Source: Solanum dulcamara
Taxonomy: Eukaryota; Streptophyta; Magnoliopsida; Solanales; Solanaceae
Direction of reading: 5' to 3'
Length of the DNA: 64,000 nt
NCBI RefSeq assembly: GCF_947179165.1
Contig: NC_077237.1
Location: 85,102,341-85,166,340 of the forward strand
Shown here: one piece after another, positions 11,669 to 24,013 of the stretch
How positions within the stretch are numbered: the stretch's first letter is position 1
Layout of the letters: every line of letters starts with the position of its first letter
Made by a program: the position numbers and the translations under genes
Notes under the pieces: generated by a model
The model's input: the letters and a program-made list of their open reading frames with translations, nothing else
Told to the model about the DNA's origin: nothing
Databases searched by the model: none

Positions 11669-12325
11669 ATGAATCTCCGTATTGTACAAAACGAACAGCA
11701 AGACAATCGCTATGACCTCTTCGATGTTCACTTCCACACCGACGTAATCAAAACAATGGTAACTTGCGATCCCGATATGGTCACTGAATGGATCTCCGAA
11801 ATCGAATCCTCTCACTCCGGAAATCGCCGTCTCATCGCCGGACTTGACGTGGAATGGCGTCCTAATTTCAACCGCAACCAGCAAAATCCAGTCGCCGTTC
11901 TCCAGATCTGCGTTGATCGGCGTTGCCTCATCATTCAACTCCTCTACTGCCGATCAATCCCGGAATCTCTGGTGAATTTCCTCGGGAATCGGGAGTATGA
12001 TTTCGTTGGAGTTGGAATTGATAGCGATGTGGAGAAATTGTTGGAGGATTATGAGCTGAGTGTGGGGAATGTGGTGGATTTAAGAAAAATTGCAGCTGAT
12101 GCTTATGGTATGAGGAATTTGAGGAATGCTGGGTTGAAGGAACTGTGTAATGTTGTTCTTGGTAAAGAGATTTTTAAGCCTAGATCTGTTACTATGGGTA
12201 GATGGGACAGTGAATGGTTGAGTTTGAATCAAATTCAGTATGCTTGTCTTGATGCTTTTGTTTCTTCTGAGATTGCAAGGCATTTGAATGTTGGTTCTTC
12301 TTCTTCTTCTTCTTCTGGGTCCTGA
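11669..12325 (+). CDS. Werner-type (WRN-exo-like) 3'-5' exonuclease, DEDDy class
   Basis: A 218-residue intronless protein of the DnaQ-like 3'-5' exonuclease fold, predicted to remove nucleotides from DNA or RNA 3' ends. The motifs are visible: ExoI LDVEW (Asp60, Glu62), ExoII FVGVGIDSD (Asp118/Asp120) and ExoIII YACLD (Tyr191, Asp195), i.e. DEDDy. The protein is a free-standing exonuclease domain with no helicase, as in plant WEX relatives. The first ATG in frame is at 11669; the open frame extends 111 bp upstream without an ATG. The C-terminus is a poly-serine tail encoded by a (TTC)n microsatellite at about 12297-12316, which probably varies in length between alleles. There is no clear organelle signal. 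Confidence 0.88.
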   Translation: MNLRIVQNEQQDNRYDLFDVHFHTDVIKTMVTCDPDMVTEWISEIESSHSGNRRLIAGLDVEWRPNFNRNQQNPVAVLQICVDRRCLIIQLLYCRSIPESLVNFLGNREYDFVGVGIDSDVEKLLEDYELSVGNVVDLRKIAADAYGMRNLRNAGLKELCNVVLGKEIFKPRSVTMGRWDSEWLSLNQIQYACLDAFVSSEIARHLNVGSSSSSSSGS

Positions 12326-14906
12326 AACTTTTTTTCCTGGGTTCTTCTTTTGATGAAGATTACTTGGGTTCAAAGAATTTAGTTGTTCGGATAATAAATA
12401 TTTTTACTTTCTATTTTAAGATTATGATTTCCAAATGTCTTAGTTTAATGTTGTTAAATGGATTTATAGTTATCGCTTATGGCTCTTGAATTTTTCAAGT
12501 ATTTATTTACACCTTGTTCAAGATTGTTAAGTATTTTTTTTATAATATATGTATTAATGTCATACGTCATAAAACTTATTTGAAGAATAAATTACTATAA
12601 ATATGAGTAAGATATTGATAAAATATGATTATTAAATAAAAAATAAAAAGAAGGTAATAATATGATCGTAACTATAAATTTAACGATAGATTTAATAAAA
12701 TAAACTATAGTCAATGATGATCTCTTAAAAATTGTATATAAAATTCATTTAGACACTTGAACGAATTCATTTTTCTATTTGACAATCTAACACTAATAAA
12801 TGTGAACCTGTTAAAATATTTATGTTGATATGATACAACTTACTGTTAAGCGTGTGAGTTGTTAGTAGTAATCAAAGCAATATTATATTTAAATTAGTAA
12901 CATAATATAATATATTTTAGGAAAAATGATCAAAAATATTTTTAAATTATATAAAATGAATAAAAATGATCTTAATTAAGAGTTTGATTCAAAAATGCGT
13001 TAATAATTTTGTTCAAAAATATTCTTATTATTACTTAAGGCAATGACGATTTCTTAAAATTGTCCATTAAATTCACTCAAATACCTCAACGAATCTATTT
13101 TCCCATTAAACACTCCAACATTAATAAATGTGATCTATTAAAACATTTATGCTCATACGACACAAAAAAAGTGTTGTGCACTCATTGTTAAGTGTGTGAG
13201 TTATGTTGTTAGTACCAATCAAAATTAATATTATATTTAAATTAGTAATACACTACAATATATATTATTTGTCTCAAAATAAATGTCATCATACCAAAAA
13301 AGTATATCATTCGTCTCATTTTAATTGTCATGATTTTCTTTTTGAGATTCAAACTATATGAATTTTGACTTACATTTTAAAATATATTTTTTATCTTATT
13401 GATATGAAAAAAATTATAACTTATAGTGCTTTTCGTATAGTTTTTGAATATCTATTTTTTTACTTTATAATATTAAATTAAAGTAATATAATTCAACTTT
13501 AAAAATTAATAAAATTAACTTTCGAAAAGCGCAACATAACAACTAAAATGAAACAGAGGTAGGTGAGTACCTTAGAAATTTAAAATATATATATTTTTTT
13601 TAAAAAAAATTGTTTTAAAACAAGAATGACATAGTATGTTTTTTCCAGCTATATCCTTATATTTCATCTTCTTAATAATGTTTAATTTAAAAAATAATTT
13701 TATTAAATAAAAATAATTTAACAAACTAAATATTGCTAAATGAACACTTATTTAAGAACGAATAAACTAATAGCTAACTATCATCCAAGCAAGGCCCCTT
13801 CATGTGAAGAAAAGTGTCAATTTTTGTTCAGCTCGGCCAAACAGGCTCTTAACCACTAGTAGGGGTGTACATGGACCGGGTTGGTTCGGATTTTTTACAA
13901 ACCAAACCAAATCATTTGTGTCGGGTTATTAAATCTATAAACAAAACCAAACCAATAAAAGTCGGGTTTTTCGATATCAATTTTTCTCGGGTTTTTCGGG
14001 TTTTTTCGGGTTTTTTTGGGGTTTTCGGTTTTTTTGGTTTTTTTTTTGAATTTTTCGGGTTTTTCATAGTATCTAATAAAAAGCACAGAGCCGTGCTTCT
14101 TAAAAAGAGTTCTAGTACAAAATATCAACATATAAGATGGAGACAGAACACTATTTGAAGTTTTAACTTTATAATATAACTTTATAAGATGAGCTTTTTT
14201 GTATATTATTTAGATGAGCTTCTCAAATCCAAATCTAAATGTAAGAAAGAAAACAAAAATTATGAAAAATTTTAAAAAAATATTTATAAATTACATTTTA
14301 ATAAATATTTTTATGTATAACATAATTTAAAAGTAGTATATCTATAATCGGGTTGGTTTGGGTTCGGTTTGACTTTTTTTAGTTAAAACCAAACCAACCC
14401 TATAATGGTCGGGTTTTTTTTCCAAACACCAAACCAAGTCAAACCAAATCACTAGTCGGTTTTTTTTCCGGTTTGGTTTGGTTTGTCGGTTTGGTGCGGT
14501 TCCACTAGTTCTTAAAAGAAGGTAAATTTTAAATTTACTTTCATAACATTATTGTAGTTTACACAACATACCTAATGTAACCCTATAAGCCATAAGCGAA
14601 AGGTTGTGTTTCGATAGACCGTCCGCTCAAATAAAACATATCAAAATATAAATATGTAAAGTAAATATAGGAATCAAATTACGGACATCTGCTTTCTCCC
14701 CTTTACTATATTTCATTACTAAGTAGATTTAACAATTCTATCAGTAAAGAACTATTCAAAATCCTGCTATGCGTAAAGGGACTTTTTCAAGAAATCAAAC
14801 AATATATAGTAACTCAATACTAATATACTAAGTCCAAGCGCGTTCAAAGGTTGCTCCAGAGGGGCTGCAATCCAAAAGAACTGAAAGTTCGAAAGGACCA
14901 GTTCCT
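12326..14906. other. Intergenic region with tandem degenerate repeats and a hAT-like element
   Basis: No gene seen. About 12711-12922 and 13041-13265 are two diverged copies of the same roughly 215-bp sequence (shared GTTAAGYGTGTGAGTT and ATATTATATTTAAATTAGTAA segments). 13861-14501 is a separate element (listed). The rest is AT-rich. Confidence 0.5.
13861..14501. mobile_element. hAT-like element of about 640 bp with 8-bp duplication
   Basis: It starts AGGGGTGTACATGGACCGGG, a terminus common among plant hAT elements, and is flanked by a perfect 8-bp repeat CCACTAGT (13853-13860, 14502-14509). The interior is rich in GGTTTGGTTTGG / CCAAACCAAACC motifs in inverted arrangement. The right end does not mirror the left terminus, so either the right end is degenerate or the duplication is coincidental. 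Confidence 0.55.
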
Positions 14907-17500
14907 TTAGGGAGAGTCCAACAAACCTAAACTACAAATTTCTGACCCTGATGGAGCCTCCCAGTGTGCAGTTTTATTCTTCATCTCATCAAATTCCCTC
15001 ACACATTGATCTAATTTCAAACCATCAATTCTTCTTCTAGCTGCAGCAAGTTTTTTCCCGGCCACTCTGTCGAATACTTTCTCCCACCCGCTCTCCCACT
15101 CACTGCGAGCATCACAGAGCTCGAGTGAGTTATTAGCCCAATCCGTCCAACTCCATCCTTTATCTAGTCTATTCATGGCTGGCTCAACGCACGACCCGGT
15201 GCAAGCGGGCGTGCACGGCCGGCACTTGGCCCCACTCAAGGGACCTCGGCTAGAAAGCGCTGCAACCGGAACACCATAATGAGAGGGTGGAAATTCGTAC
15301 TGACGATCCGTTACCACACAAAAGGGAAGGCGCATAGTTAGGTAAGGAACTTGTTGAGTGGTAAGTTGGGCTTTGAATGCGCTTTCTGAGTTGAGTTGAC
15401 TATGCCCTGCTGAATCAAGCTTGGGAATCAAGGAGAGCCTCGAAAGAGCGACCACTGACATGTTGTAGTCGCCAATGCCAAAGCGATCATTTAGGCCTCC
15501 GTAGGAGGAACCTGGCGGGACCAGGTAGTGCCCGGGGACGAAGTTTTCGGGGCCTAGTGGAGCTGACCAGTAGCCATCAACTCGAGTTCGGACTATCCAG
15601 TCGTATGTGAAGTTGTTCTGCTTTTGGTAGTCTTGGATCATCGTCAAACAACCCTCTACCAAATTGAAATATTGCAGCAATCCCTGCAATTGATAACATG
15701 TTGGATTTGTTTACGTCAAATCAAATGAATACAGGTTATTATTTAGTATGGACAACAATTGTTGCCCGTAAAAGTAGCACTTATGAGAGATATGAGCTAT
15801 GGCAAAAGTGCTTCCTTTTTTAATGGGCTATATGCCTTACGAATCTAGATTAATCAGAATCATAATATAAGTACCGAACATTGAATGAGCATATTTGACA
15901 TTAGGTATTTAAACCTATACAAGTTATTTTCTCCATCAATATACCTAATTCTAGAAAATATTTAAGATGAAGTGCCACTTTTACCTAATCGAGACCCACC
16001 CAATGGGTATATTTAATTTGTCAAGACGTTTTGGACTTGGCTCTGTACTTCTATTGGTTGCCAAATATAACTATTTATGCATTTATCTTCAACCTAACTC
16101 AAGAATCTTTTTCATCTTTATGGTGAAACCATACAAAAATATTTCCAACCTAACTTTTATGAAAAAAGAAACTTATTTAATGTTTTTATAACCACAATTT
16201 AATATAATTATTGATGTTGTAATTCACATAATCAAAACATTAGATGCATTGGTTCTCAACTAACCCAAGACCCCAATTTGAAAAGTCATAGAGATAAAAT
16301 CCTTTATTATATAATCGCGTTCAAGTCAGCTTATGACACCTTTTAGGCTTTTACTATCATAATATTAGATAATTTAACCCATCAAAACTTAAGTATATGA
16401 AGAAAATTTATCGGATAATTTCAAACTCTTATCTCTAAAATTTCCATCCATCATTAGCCGTTAGGTCAAACCCTTAATCCAAAGTCATAGATTTACATGA
16501 AACTAATCCTACAACGATCTTTCTACGAAAAAAGAAAACACAAAAAAAGTCATACTCTTCAATAGATGGTCTATCAAGAGAGACTTTCGAAAGCATGAGC
16601 TAATCTATAATATTAGCTATGAATTCATGTAAATTCAATAATCGAAAGAGCAATTTTTACCTCGATATTTACCTAAATTTTTTTGTCGATTTCTAACTAA
16701 TAACATGACAGCCGCCAGCTAAAACCACCTCCTAACTTCCATTAAAAACCTTTCTAAAACTGCGTCGGAAGCAACGAATACGCCACCACTATCTCTTTGT
16801 TACCATCCTAACCAACAAATCTTTTTCCCCATAAAAAACAAACAAAAAAAAATATTCAAAATTATTTATATAAACAATAAAAAGGAAAAAAATTAAATTG
16901 GATGAAGAAGTTGAGAGAATTTACTTGTATGCCATTAGGTGAGTTTTGAGCTGTGAGAACTCGGACCTGTGACTCAGTTTCCGGTATATACTGTGGCCGG
17001 AAAATTCTAACAGCGGCGATTCTCCGAGCAGATTTCAACAATGATAGCTTATAAGCTTTAGAATCCAAAGGACTATGAACAAAAAGATCAGAATTCGGAT
17101 AAACTTTAACAATTTTCTGAATAATCGAAGGCCCAGTAAGTTCAAACCTACGAGCTCCACCTACTAAACACACAGCTATTCTTGATCGACCCAACTCCTC
17201 CTTCCGCCGTTTCCTCTCGGCTTCATCTGCAAATCTCGCCGGAAAACCCGACCCGGAAACGTAACCTCCCCTACTGAAAATTGATTTTGAATTTGATAAA
17301 GGGTTGAATACTGCTAAACTTCCTCCACCAGTTAATGATACTTTGGAAATGGAAGAGAAAAACACATAAGCAATGAGAAAAATTGATGGTAATATCAATA
17401 ATAACTTCTTCAAATCGAGATCCGATACCCATTTACTACACAGATGAAGAAATTTTGAAGGATTTCTCAAAATAGTTGTCATTTTTCGAGTTTCATTCAT
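14907..17500 (-). CDS. DUF7796-like type II membrane protein, two exons
   Basis: Exons 17500-16925 and 15683-14907 join in phase 0 (CAA|GT...CAG|GGA) to give 450 residues. A short cytosolic N-terminus is followed by one hydrophobic segment (about residues 33-52) and a long luminal domain, the layout of Golgi type II proteins. The core has [31 protein letters not shown] and a Cys-rich stretch [13 protein letters not shown] near residue 365. I recognise this as the plant DUF7796 family, often mislabelled in databases; its function is unknown. The VGGARRFE and RTRVDGYW segments recall glycosyltransferase-like folds, but that is inference. The first ATG (17500) is used; a second at 17482 is possible. 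Confidence 0.82.
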
Positions 17501-17922
17501 GTTTCGCAAAAAAATTAAATTTAACAATGGAATAATGATGACTTTTCAACTACTATAGATAAAAGGATATTTCCTTCAATTTTTCTATATAGTTGAATCA
17601 TGAAGGAAACGTTGAATGATGAATTCTAGTAACAAAAAATATTATAATTTTTTTTTGTAGGTTTTTTTTTAAATAGCAAATTGTGTGAATGAGATATTGT
17701 TACAAGTAAAATTAATATATAAATTGTGTTCCACAGAGCAATAAGGTAAGGATAAAAATAGTAAATATCTATCTGTCACTTTTTAAATTTAGTTAATGAA
17801 AAAAAAATATAACTTGTCGATAAGCATTTTTGTCGGAAGAGTTATAGTGAGATGAATAAGATATTTTTATCGTTAACATGAGAGCTCAAATCAAATGAGC
17901 TTTGATGCTAATATAAATTAGT

Positions 17923-18288
17923 GAGAGGAGTGTTGAAAATATTCTTAAATTTCGCGTGAATTATTAGTTTCATCATTAAATTATCGATAACCTTAAAAAC
18001 ACCGTTTTACTTGATTAACTAAACTTAAATACACATTAGATCTTGCAATATAAGTGAAATACACCCCAAAATTCTCTTCAAGTTTAGGAGTCTTTTTCAA
18101 TATTTCTCTCGACTTTTTGTCTCATGCTCCTACAATAGTTTGAAACCACTTGAGATGTCATGTTGCACTTTGGAGGTGTATTTAAGTTTAGTTAATCAAT
18201 TAGATGAGTATTTTTAACGTTGTCAACAGTTTGACGACGAAACTAATAATTTGCATTAAGTTCAGAAATGTTTTCAATATTTTTCTCA
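17923..18288. mobile_element. MITE with about 115-bp inverted repeats, Mutator-like
   Basis: A 366-bp element whose left arm and reverse-complemented right arm align over about 115 bp (both contain AATTATTAGTTTC and GATTAACTAAACTTAAATAC). Flanks are TAAATTAGT and TAAATTAAT (17914-17922, 18289-18297), a 9-bp duplication with one mismatch. Long arms with a 9-bp duplication fit a Mutator-derived MITE. No coding capacity. Confidence 0.65.
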
Positions 18289-19194
18289 TAAATTAATTAA
18301 AATTTTAATATAAATGTCAACGAACAAAAAAAACCGAAAGCTATTTTTATTTATTGGAACAAAAAGTAAGTTACGTAAAATATCAATAGTCAAAATCTTT
18401 GAATTTTGTCATGGGGATTCTTTTATATCCATATTGATTAATTAAAAAAAAAATTAAGGGAGATATAAATGTATTAAACATTAAAAATTTTATGTTCTTG
18501 ATAATTTCGTCTACCATATGGTTCAAAAATTTTTTGTAAGAATATTTTCTTCCACATGTTACTTGATAAATAATACTATAAAATAATACATACTTTTAAC
18601 ATCTACCGTAATACCTACTCCTAATCAACTACTATTAATTAATAAAACCAAATATAAAATAAAATTATTGACATTTTATTTCAAAATTGTTATTGTTATC
18701 CCAGGCCAATAGACTACACCAGTTTCAATCTAGTGATCTCATAGCCTGTTGTCCACTTTGGTTTTTCTTCCATGTTGGCTATAGAATATTAAAAAATCAA
18801 TTAAAGCAAATATTTCTAGAACACTCTAGAACGACAATAACATATTCATGTAATTTTATTAATGGATATGAAAAGCGTGAATATTCACGGATCTTATCTT
18901 TACTTCGTATGATAATGAGATTATCCTCGATAAACTCTTGACTACCTACTTATAACCTTATACATTAATGGCTTAATTTGGACAATAACAAACTTAATAA
19001 AATCCCACTAAATAAGGATATGTGAAGGATAGAGTGTACACATATCTTACTACTACCTCGTAAAGGTAAATATGTTGTTTCTGAAAGACCATTGGCTCGC
19101 TTCATCAAATCCAGGGCTGTCTCAATAAGATTAGGGGCCTAAAGCCAAAATTCATCAAGAGGCCCTAACTTATTTTTTCCTAGGTGACGTATAT

Positions 19195-19500
19195 AAAGTG
19201 AATGACAATAACAACAATAGCATATCCTGTGTAATCCTGCAAGTGAAGTCTGCTGAGGGTAGAATGCAGTGGTGGAGCCAGAATTTTTAGTAAGGGAGAT
19301 CAAAATCTGAAAAAAGTAGACATGTGGACTAGCCGAAGGGGGTTCGACATTTAGTATATATACATAAAAAATTATTTTAACAATATATAAATAGTATAGA
19401 TTTTCGCCGAAGGAGGGTCGGATGAATCCCCTCATTGTATGGTAGCTCCGCCCTAGTAGAATGTATACAAAGAAGTAAGAAGGTAAACAATACAAATTTT
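19195..19500 (-). mobile_element. RTE-LINE/AU-SINE 3' tail, split by hAT-like copy C
   Basis: Flanking copy C is a degenerate 3' tail of the RTE/AU type, read on the minus strand: ACAACAATAGCATATCCTG, then GAAGTCTGCTGAGG and GTAGAATGTATAC. Removing copy C and one 8-bp duplication restores the family's ..GGGTAGAATGTA.. order, so the tail is older than copy C. Confidence 0.6.
19267..19455 (+). mobile_element. Non-autonomous hAT-like element, copy C
   Basis: A 189-bp element with ends CAGTGGTGGAGCCAG and GGTAGCTCCGCCCTA, flanked by a perfect 8-bp duplication GTAGAATG (19259-19266, 19456-19463). It contains the most consensus-like interior of the family here (GCCGAAGGGGGTTCGACATT, CCGAAGGAGGGTCGGATGAA). 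Confidence 0.88.
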
Positions 19501-22500
19501 AATCAAAAAGTATTTAGAATAATAAAATCTGACTTAAGAATTTAATAAATTGATATAGTTATATCAAAATAGTATTACGCTAATTCCAATAAGTTGACAT
19601 AATGATATCGAAATAATGTTGTGTTGCTTCAATATAATGATAACTTGTTGCAATGCTTGAAATTTCAAGAAGACATCAAAGAGCGAATTTGATCTTTTTG
19701 AAAACAGACAACAATAGATTTTGCATAACTCAAAAAGTGTAACTTTTGGGAGACTTCAAAATATTCAATCATAAGAGAATTGTTTGGGATGGTAAGCACC
19801 CCTCACTTTCAACCCTAAAGTTGTGAGTTCGAGTCATCAAGGGAGCAAAAAGGGTGAGAGCTAAGAAAAAAAATGGGAAGGATAAGAAAGGAAAATATAT
19901 GAATAACAATGCGGGATCATGTTAGGTTAGTAATAAGAATATAAACAAGACAACAAAATAGATAGTCACGTAATAATGAATACTACAATTACCTAAAAAT
20001 TATTAAAATTTTCAATTATTATAACAATCTCCACATTATAATCTCCAAAAGAATGAAAGCCCCAAGCTATTGCTTTAGTGGCTTTATGATTGAGACGGTC
20101 TTGATCAAATCCAAGTAAAAGAAATGATTTAACTTGGATGCACAGTGCAATATTTTTTGCATTATAAAATTACTTATAAAGTGGTAATTATTTATAATAA
20201 GTGAACTTAATAATTTATGAATAAAATAAATATTTTCTTATGGAATGTTTAGTTGCACTAATTATATTTACTGTTTCAGTGAATATAGGGGGAATAAAGG
20301 TCTGGGGGAATAAAGGTCTGTTATTGCACTAATTACATTTATTGTTATTGTCGTTGTTCAAGTGGTCCTCACCTACGACTTGAAATTAATTAATTTTCCA
20401 AGGCAAGTATATAATAATTAATCATATAATGTAGGATTATAACGATTAATTTATTTGATCAAAAAATTACTATAAAATAATAAATATGGTATAGGAAGAT
20501 TACCACTTCTATCTTATTATTATGCACTATTTCCCTAAAATGGGGATGCCAATTGTGAGACGTTTCAATTATAGACATTAAATTATTGAAGAGCTTGCAT
20601 TAAATCAAGTACGTATCATTTACGAACTACTAAAAAAATATTATTTTTATTAATTAAATTTTTATTAAAAAGAAATGATAATAGGTTTTCCACACTAGAA
20701 AAATAATTTAAAAACCTTTTCAGTAAAATTTGTTTCTCACCTTTGTTTTCTAGTGGTGGAAATGAACAAATAATAATAATAATAATAATATTTTATAATA
20801 TAAATTAGAATTTTTTTTATTTCTAATAGTGACGATTTTCATATGATGTTCAATTGTTCATGATTAACTTGAATTTGTATCGCGCAAAGCTCAGTTAAAG
20901 AGAAAACGTTTTCCACCATAATATTTTTCATATTCAAAAAGTCAAATCCGAGATGTCATTAATGATGAATAAATAGTGGTGATGCTTTAAATCAGTCGAT
21001 TTCTCTCAGGGGCTTTAGTTTTTCTTTTTCACAAAAATTTAAGTAAGATATATTGATTGTATACATTATACTATAATGTAATTTAAAGTATTATATTAGT
21101 GTAATTCTAATATGATCAGAGTAATTTTTATTAGTTATTGATTAGTGTATAAACCTCAAAATTCTCTCTCCAAAACAATAATTTACAAGCTCATCATAGT
21201 TAAAATGTGCATTTAAATAAGATTATCAACTTAAATGAAATATCCAAAAAATAGAAAGGGTATAATACAAGTTGTAAATTATAAGTAGGAGAAAGAATTA
21301 AATTATATTTATCTGTATTTTCAAAAACATATAACCCAAGACAATTAAAAAAAATTGGCATTTCAACTTTGAACTTGTCATTAACAGTATGGCTCATGTG
21401 TTTTAATTATTCAAACATTTTAACTTGGGATAACAACATTTTTTATCTTATTGATAGATTTTAATATTAATCCTAGTAATATTTGATTAAACATATTTAA
21501 TTTTTCATTTGAAATATAATTTAGCCTCTTTATGGGTATAAAATGTGTTATATTTAAATTAGTTTAAAAATTATATTGTCGTCAAATATAAAGTAACAAG
21601 TAACAATACAAGCATGTTACGTCACATGAGTAATTAAGCAATGAAATGATTAATAATTGTGATAAATTTATAAATATTCACTAGTAAAGAAATTTAAAAA
21701 AATATGCATTTTAATTAATTGATGATTGAATGTGTTTAGTTATATATTATAGGAACAATTATAAAATTTTATCAGTATTTGAAGGACCAAAAATACTATT
21801 CAACCCTTTTAACTTTATGGTTCTGATTTAATATTACACTATCACATTTACAAAAAAACAAATTATTTTAAAGTTAGTTGAAATCACATGTTTGCTTAAG
21901 ATGCAAGGAATTAAAAAATTAATCATCATTTTTTCCAATATGAGGATGTGTTAATATACAGCATACTGATTATTTAAGAGAGGCTACTTAATTAATCATC
22001 ATTTTCCCAACATCAGGATGTTTATATACTGCAAATTGTTTATATATTAAATGCTTGTTAATCTTTCAAGATTAATATCTACATTTTCAAATTAGGATGT
22101 TGGAAAAATTAGATTTAATTAAATGATAGGAAGAACATTTTAAAATTGATTCATAGTCAAAATAACGTCTTTTAATGTATGACTATTGGTTTCTTTTGAT
22201 TGAATATTAAACTTAAGCTTAATCTACATCAGGATCTTGAATACGATAATCTTATACAAGAACATTATAAAGTGCTTACCTGAATTGGAAAACATTATCG
22301 CAAAGTGAAAGCGTAATTGAACTTGATTTCTACGTCATTGTCCTAGTCTTACATTACCACAACGATCAGTGATCGAAACAAAGAATATATATGTAGTAAC
22401 CCTTATGGACGAAGGAAAGACCAATTTATAGAAATTGAAACTTAATTTAATACCTCCATCAAATAATAGATTTGTTCTTTATTATATATTAATTACGAGC

Positions 22501-23544
22501 TTTACATTAATTAGGCCACATATAAATTAATAGAAAGTGAAAAAAAAAAGTCATACAATTACACTCAGCACAGTCCAATAATTTTTCATTTAACTATCAT
22601 AAGCTATTTTCCGAGACGTTCAATATGCCGACTACTCAATGCTAATCGGAAGGTCATTAGACAACTCCATTTTCTAATTATCTTTCGAATACTTTTTCAG
22701 TTGATAAAGCCTACAGTTAAAAATCACCGACATGTCAAGATCCAAATTCGCATTGGTTTCTGGTTCTAGTCAGGAATCACCGAACTTGGCTTGCTTCGCC
22801 CTTTCTTTTTATAGAAGCTGATACTAAAGAATGATGAGTCTATTCAATCGATTATTATATTATCAATGCAAGACATATCATACTGAAATATTACTATCAA
22901 ATGAATTTCAAAATTAATATTTGAAATGACTTCAATTATGTACTTTTTATAATATCTCAAGTATCAACATGACAAAAGTTTTTTTTTTCATGTCTTAAAG
23001 TTTTTGCCTTCTTTCTAAAAAATTGTAGCCTCCACCTTTTTACATCTGCATACCTTTGTTGTAGAATGAGAATAGTGTTTTGCAAAAGTTATATAGAAAT
23101 TCAATCAACATACACCTTCCTTAGGATGATCAGTAGATTATTATAAACTTTGTGGTGGACACCTACACAAAAAGAGTAATTATTTGTGATAGAAATAATA
23201 ATTGTTGAAATATTAAATTGATGTATATAAATCATAATTATATGTAGTATATGTACCCTTTGTCTCCTTCATCGCCTGATTTAAAATTACTAGTTCTATC
23301 ATCTGCAAATTTGATAAAAAAGAGAATACTACATAATTTGTATAAATATAATTGTATTAATACTATTACACTTGTCTCTTTAAACATTGCTACATAAGAA
23401 GCAAAATACTGAACAAATTATATATAGAACAGTTTGAGGTTTGAGCCTTTGTCTATTAAATGCTGTTGGAACAATTTGATATTAGAATTTCGTTGTTTGC
23501 GGTCAAAAATTTGTATCCATTTTTTCTGATATTATACATGGATC

Positions 23545-23705
23545 AGGTATATCATGGCGCGCTGCGGGCGGAGCAGCAAGCACTCATAGTGCACGCTGTC
23601 ACCCTGCCCGAATCTCTACATGCAATTCGCTCACTTCGGGAAGAGCGGACGGAAAGAGAAGGCTTTTGTCCTATCTGCTAATGCTACCGTCGCAAGCAAC
23701 CTCTC
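23545..23705. other. GC-rich island of unknown origin
   Basis: A block of about 160 bp is clearly richer in G+C than its AT-rich surroundings. It keeps one plus-strand frame open to the stop near 23680, encoding a charged peptide containing EQQALIVHAVTLPESLHAIR and REERTEREG. I do not recognise the product. The base composition suggests organelle DNA or a captured exon; neither is shown. Confidence 0.3.
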
Positions 23706-23914
23706 AAAGAATGGGTTAATGGATTGAATAGCTTTCAATAATTTTATCAAGTATTGAGGGGCTTTAAATGGCCAACATAAAATATATTTGCATAATTTAA
23801 AATTTCAAATAACCTAAAATATATCAACAACTCTAACAACCTAACTAAAATTCAAAATTCAAATTCATTTAAACTAAATAACTTAATTTGCTAAAAGTTA
23901 CGTAGTTTCAACAA

Positions 23915-24013
23915 GAATCTAAACCACGAAAACCCTCTAGAGATAGATACTTTATTGAAGTCGAGAAGAAAAGGAGAGCCTTGCTCTGCTCAGTGGACAT
24001 ACGCCCAACTATC
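23915..24013 (-). pseudogene. Fragment of a UPL5-like last exon
   Basis: On the minus strand about 33 codons read in frame with the UPL5 last exon at 24830-24930 (shared KALLFF.TSIKYL..GF.GLDS). It begins at the same residue as that exon (I-V) but ends before the catalytic cysteine. The differences from the neighbouring gene are numerous and several are conservative, so it looks like a remnant of a diverged UPL5 paralogue, not a recent copy. The rest of the domain is missing. Confidence 0.7.

Larger units (their letters stand above)
17501..23914. other. Gene-poor, repeat-rich intergenic block
   Basis: About 6.4 kb with no supported gene. It includes a MITE (17923-18288), hAT-like copy C (19267-19455) nested in an RTE/AU-SINE tail, another degenerate tail at about 19015-19110, an (AAT)n run near 20770-20790, a short tandem repeat at about 20288-20322, a roughly 75-bp tandem duplication at about 21915-22060 and a GC-rich island at about 23545-23705. 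Open frames are short and unconvincing. Confidence 0.5.
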
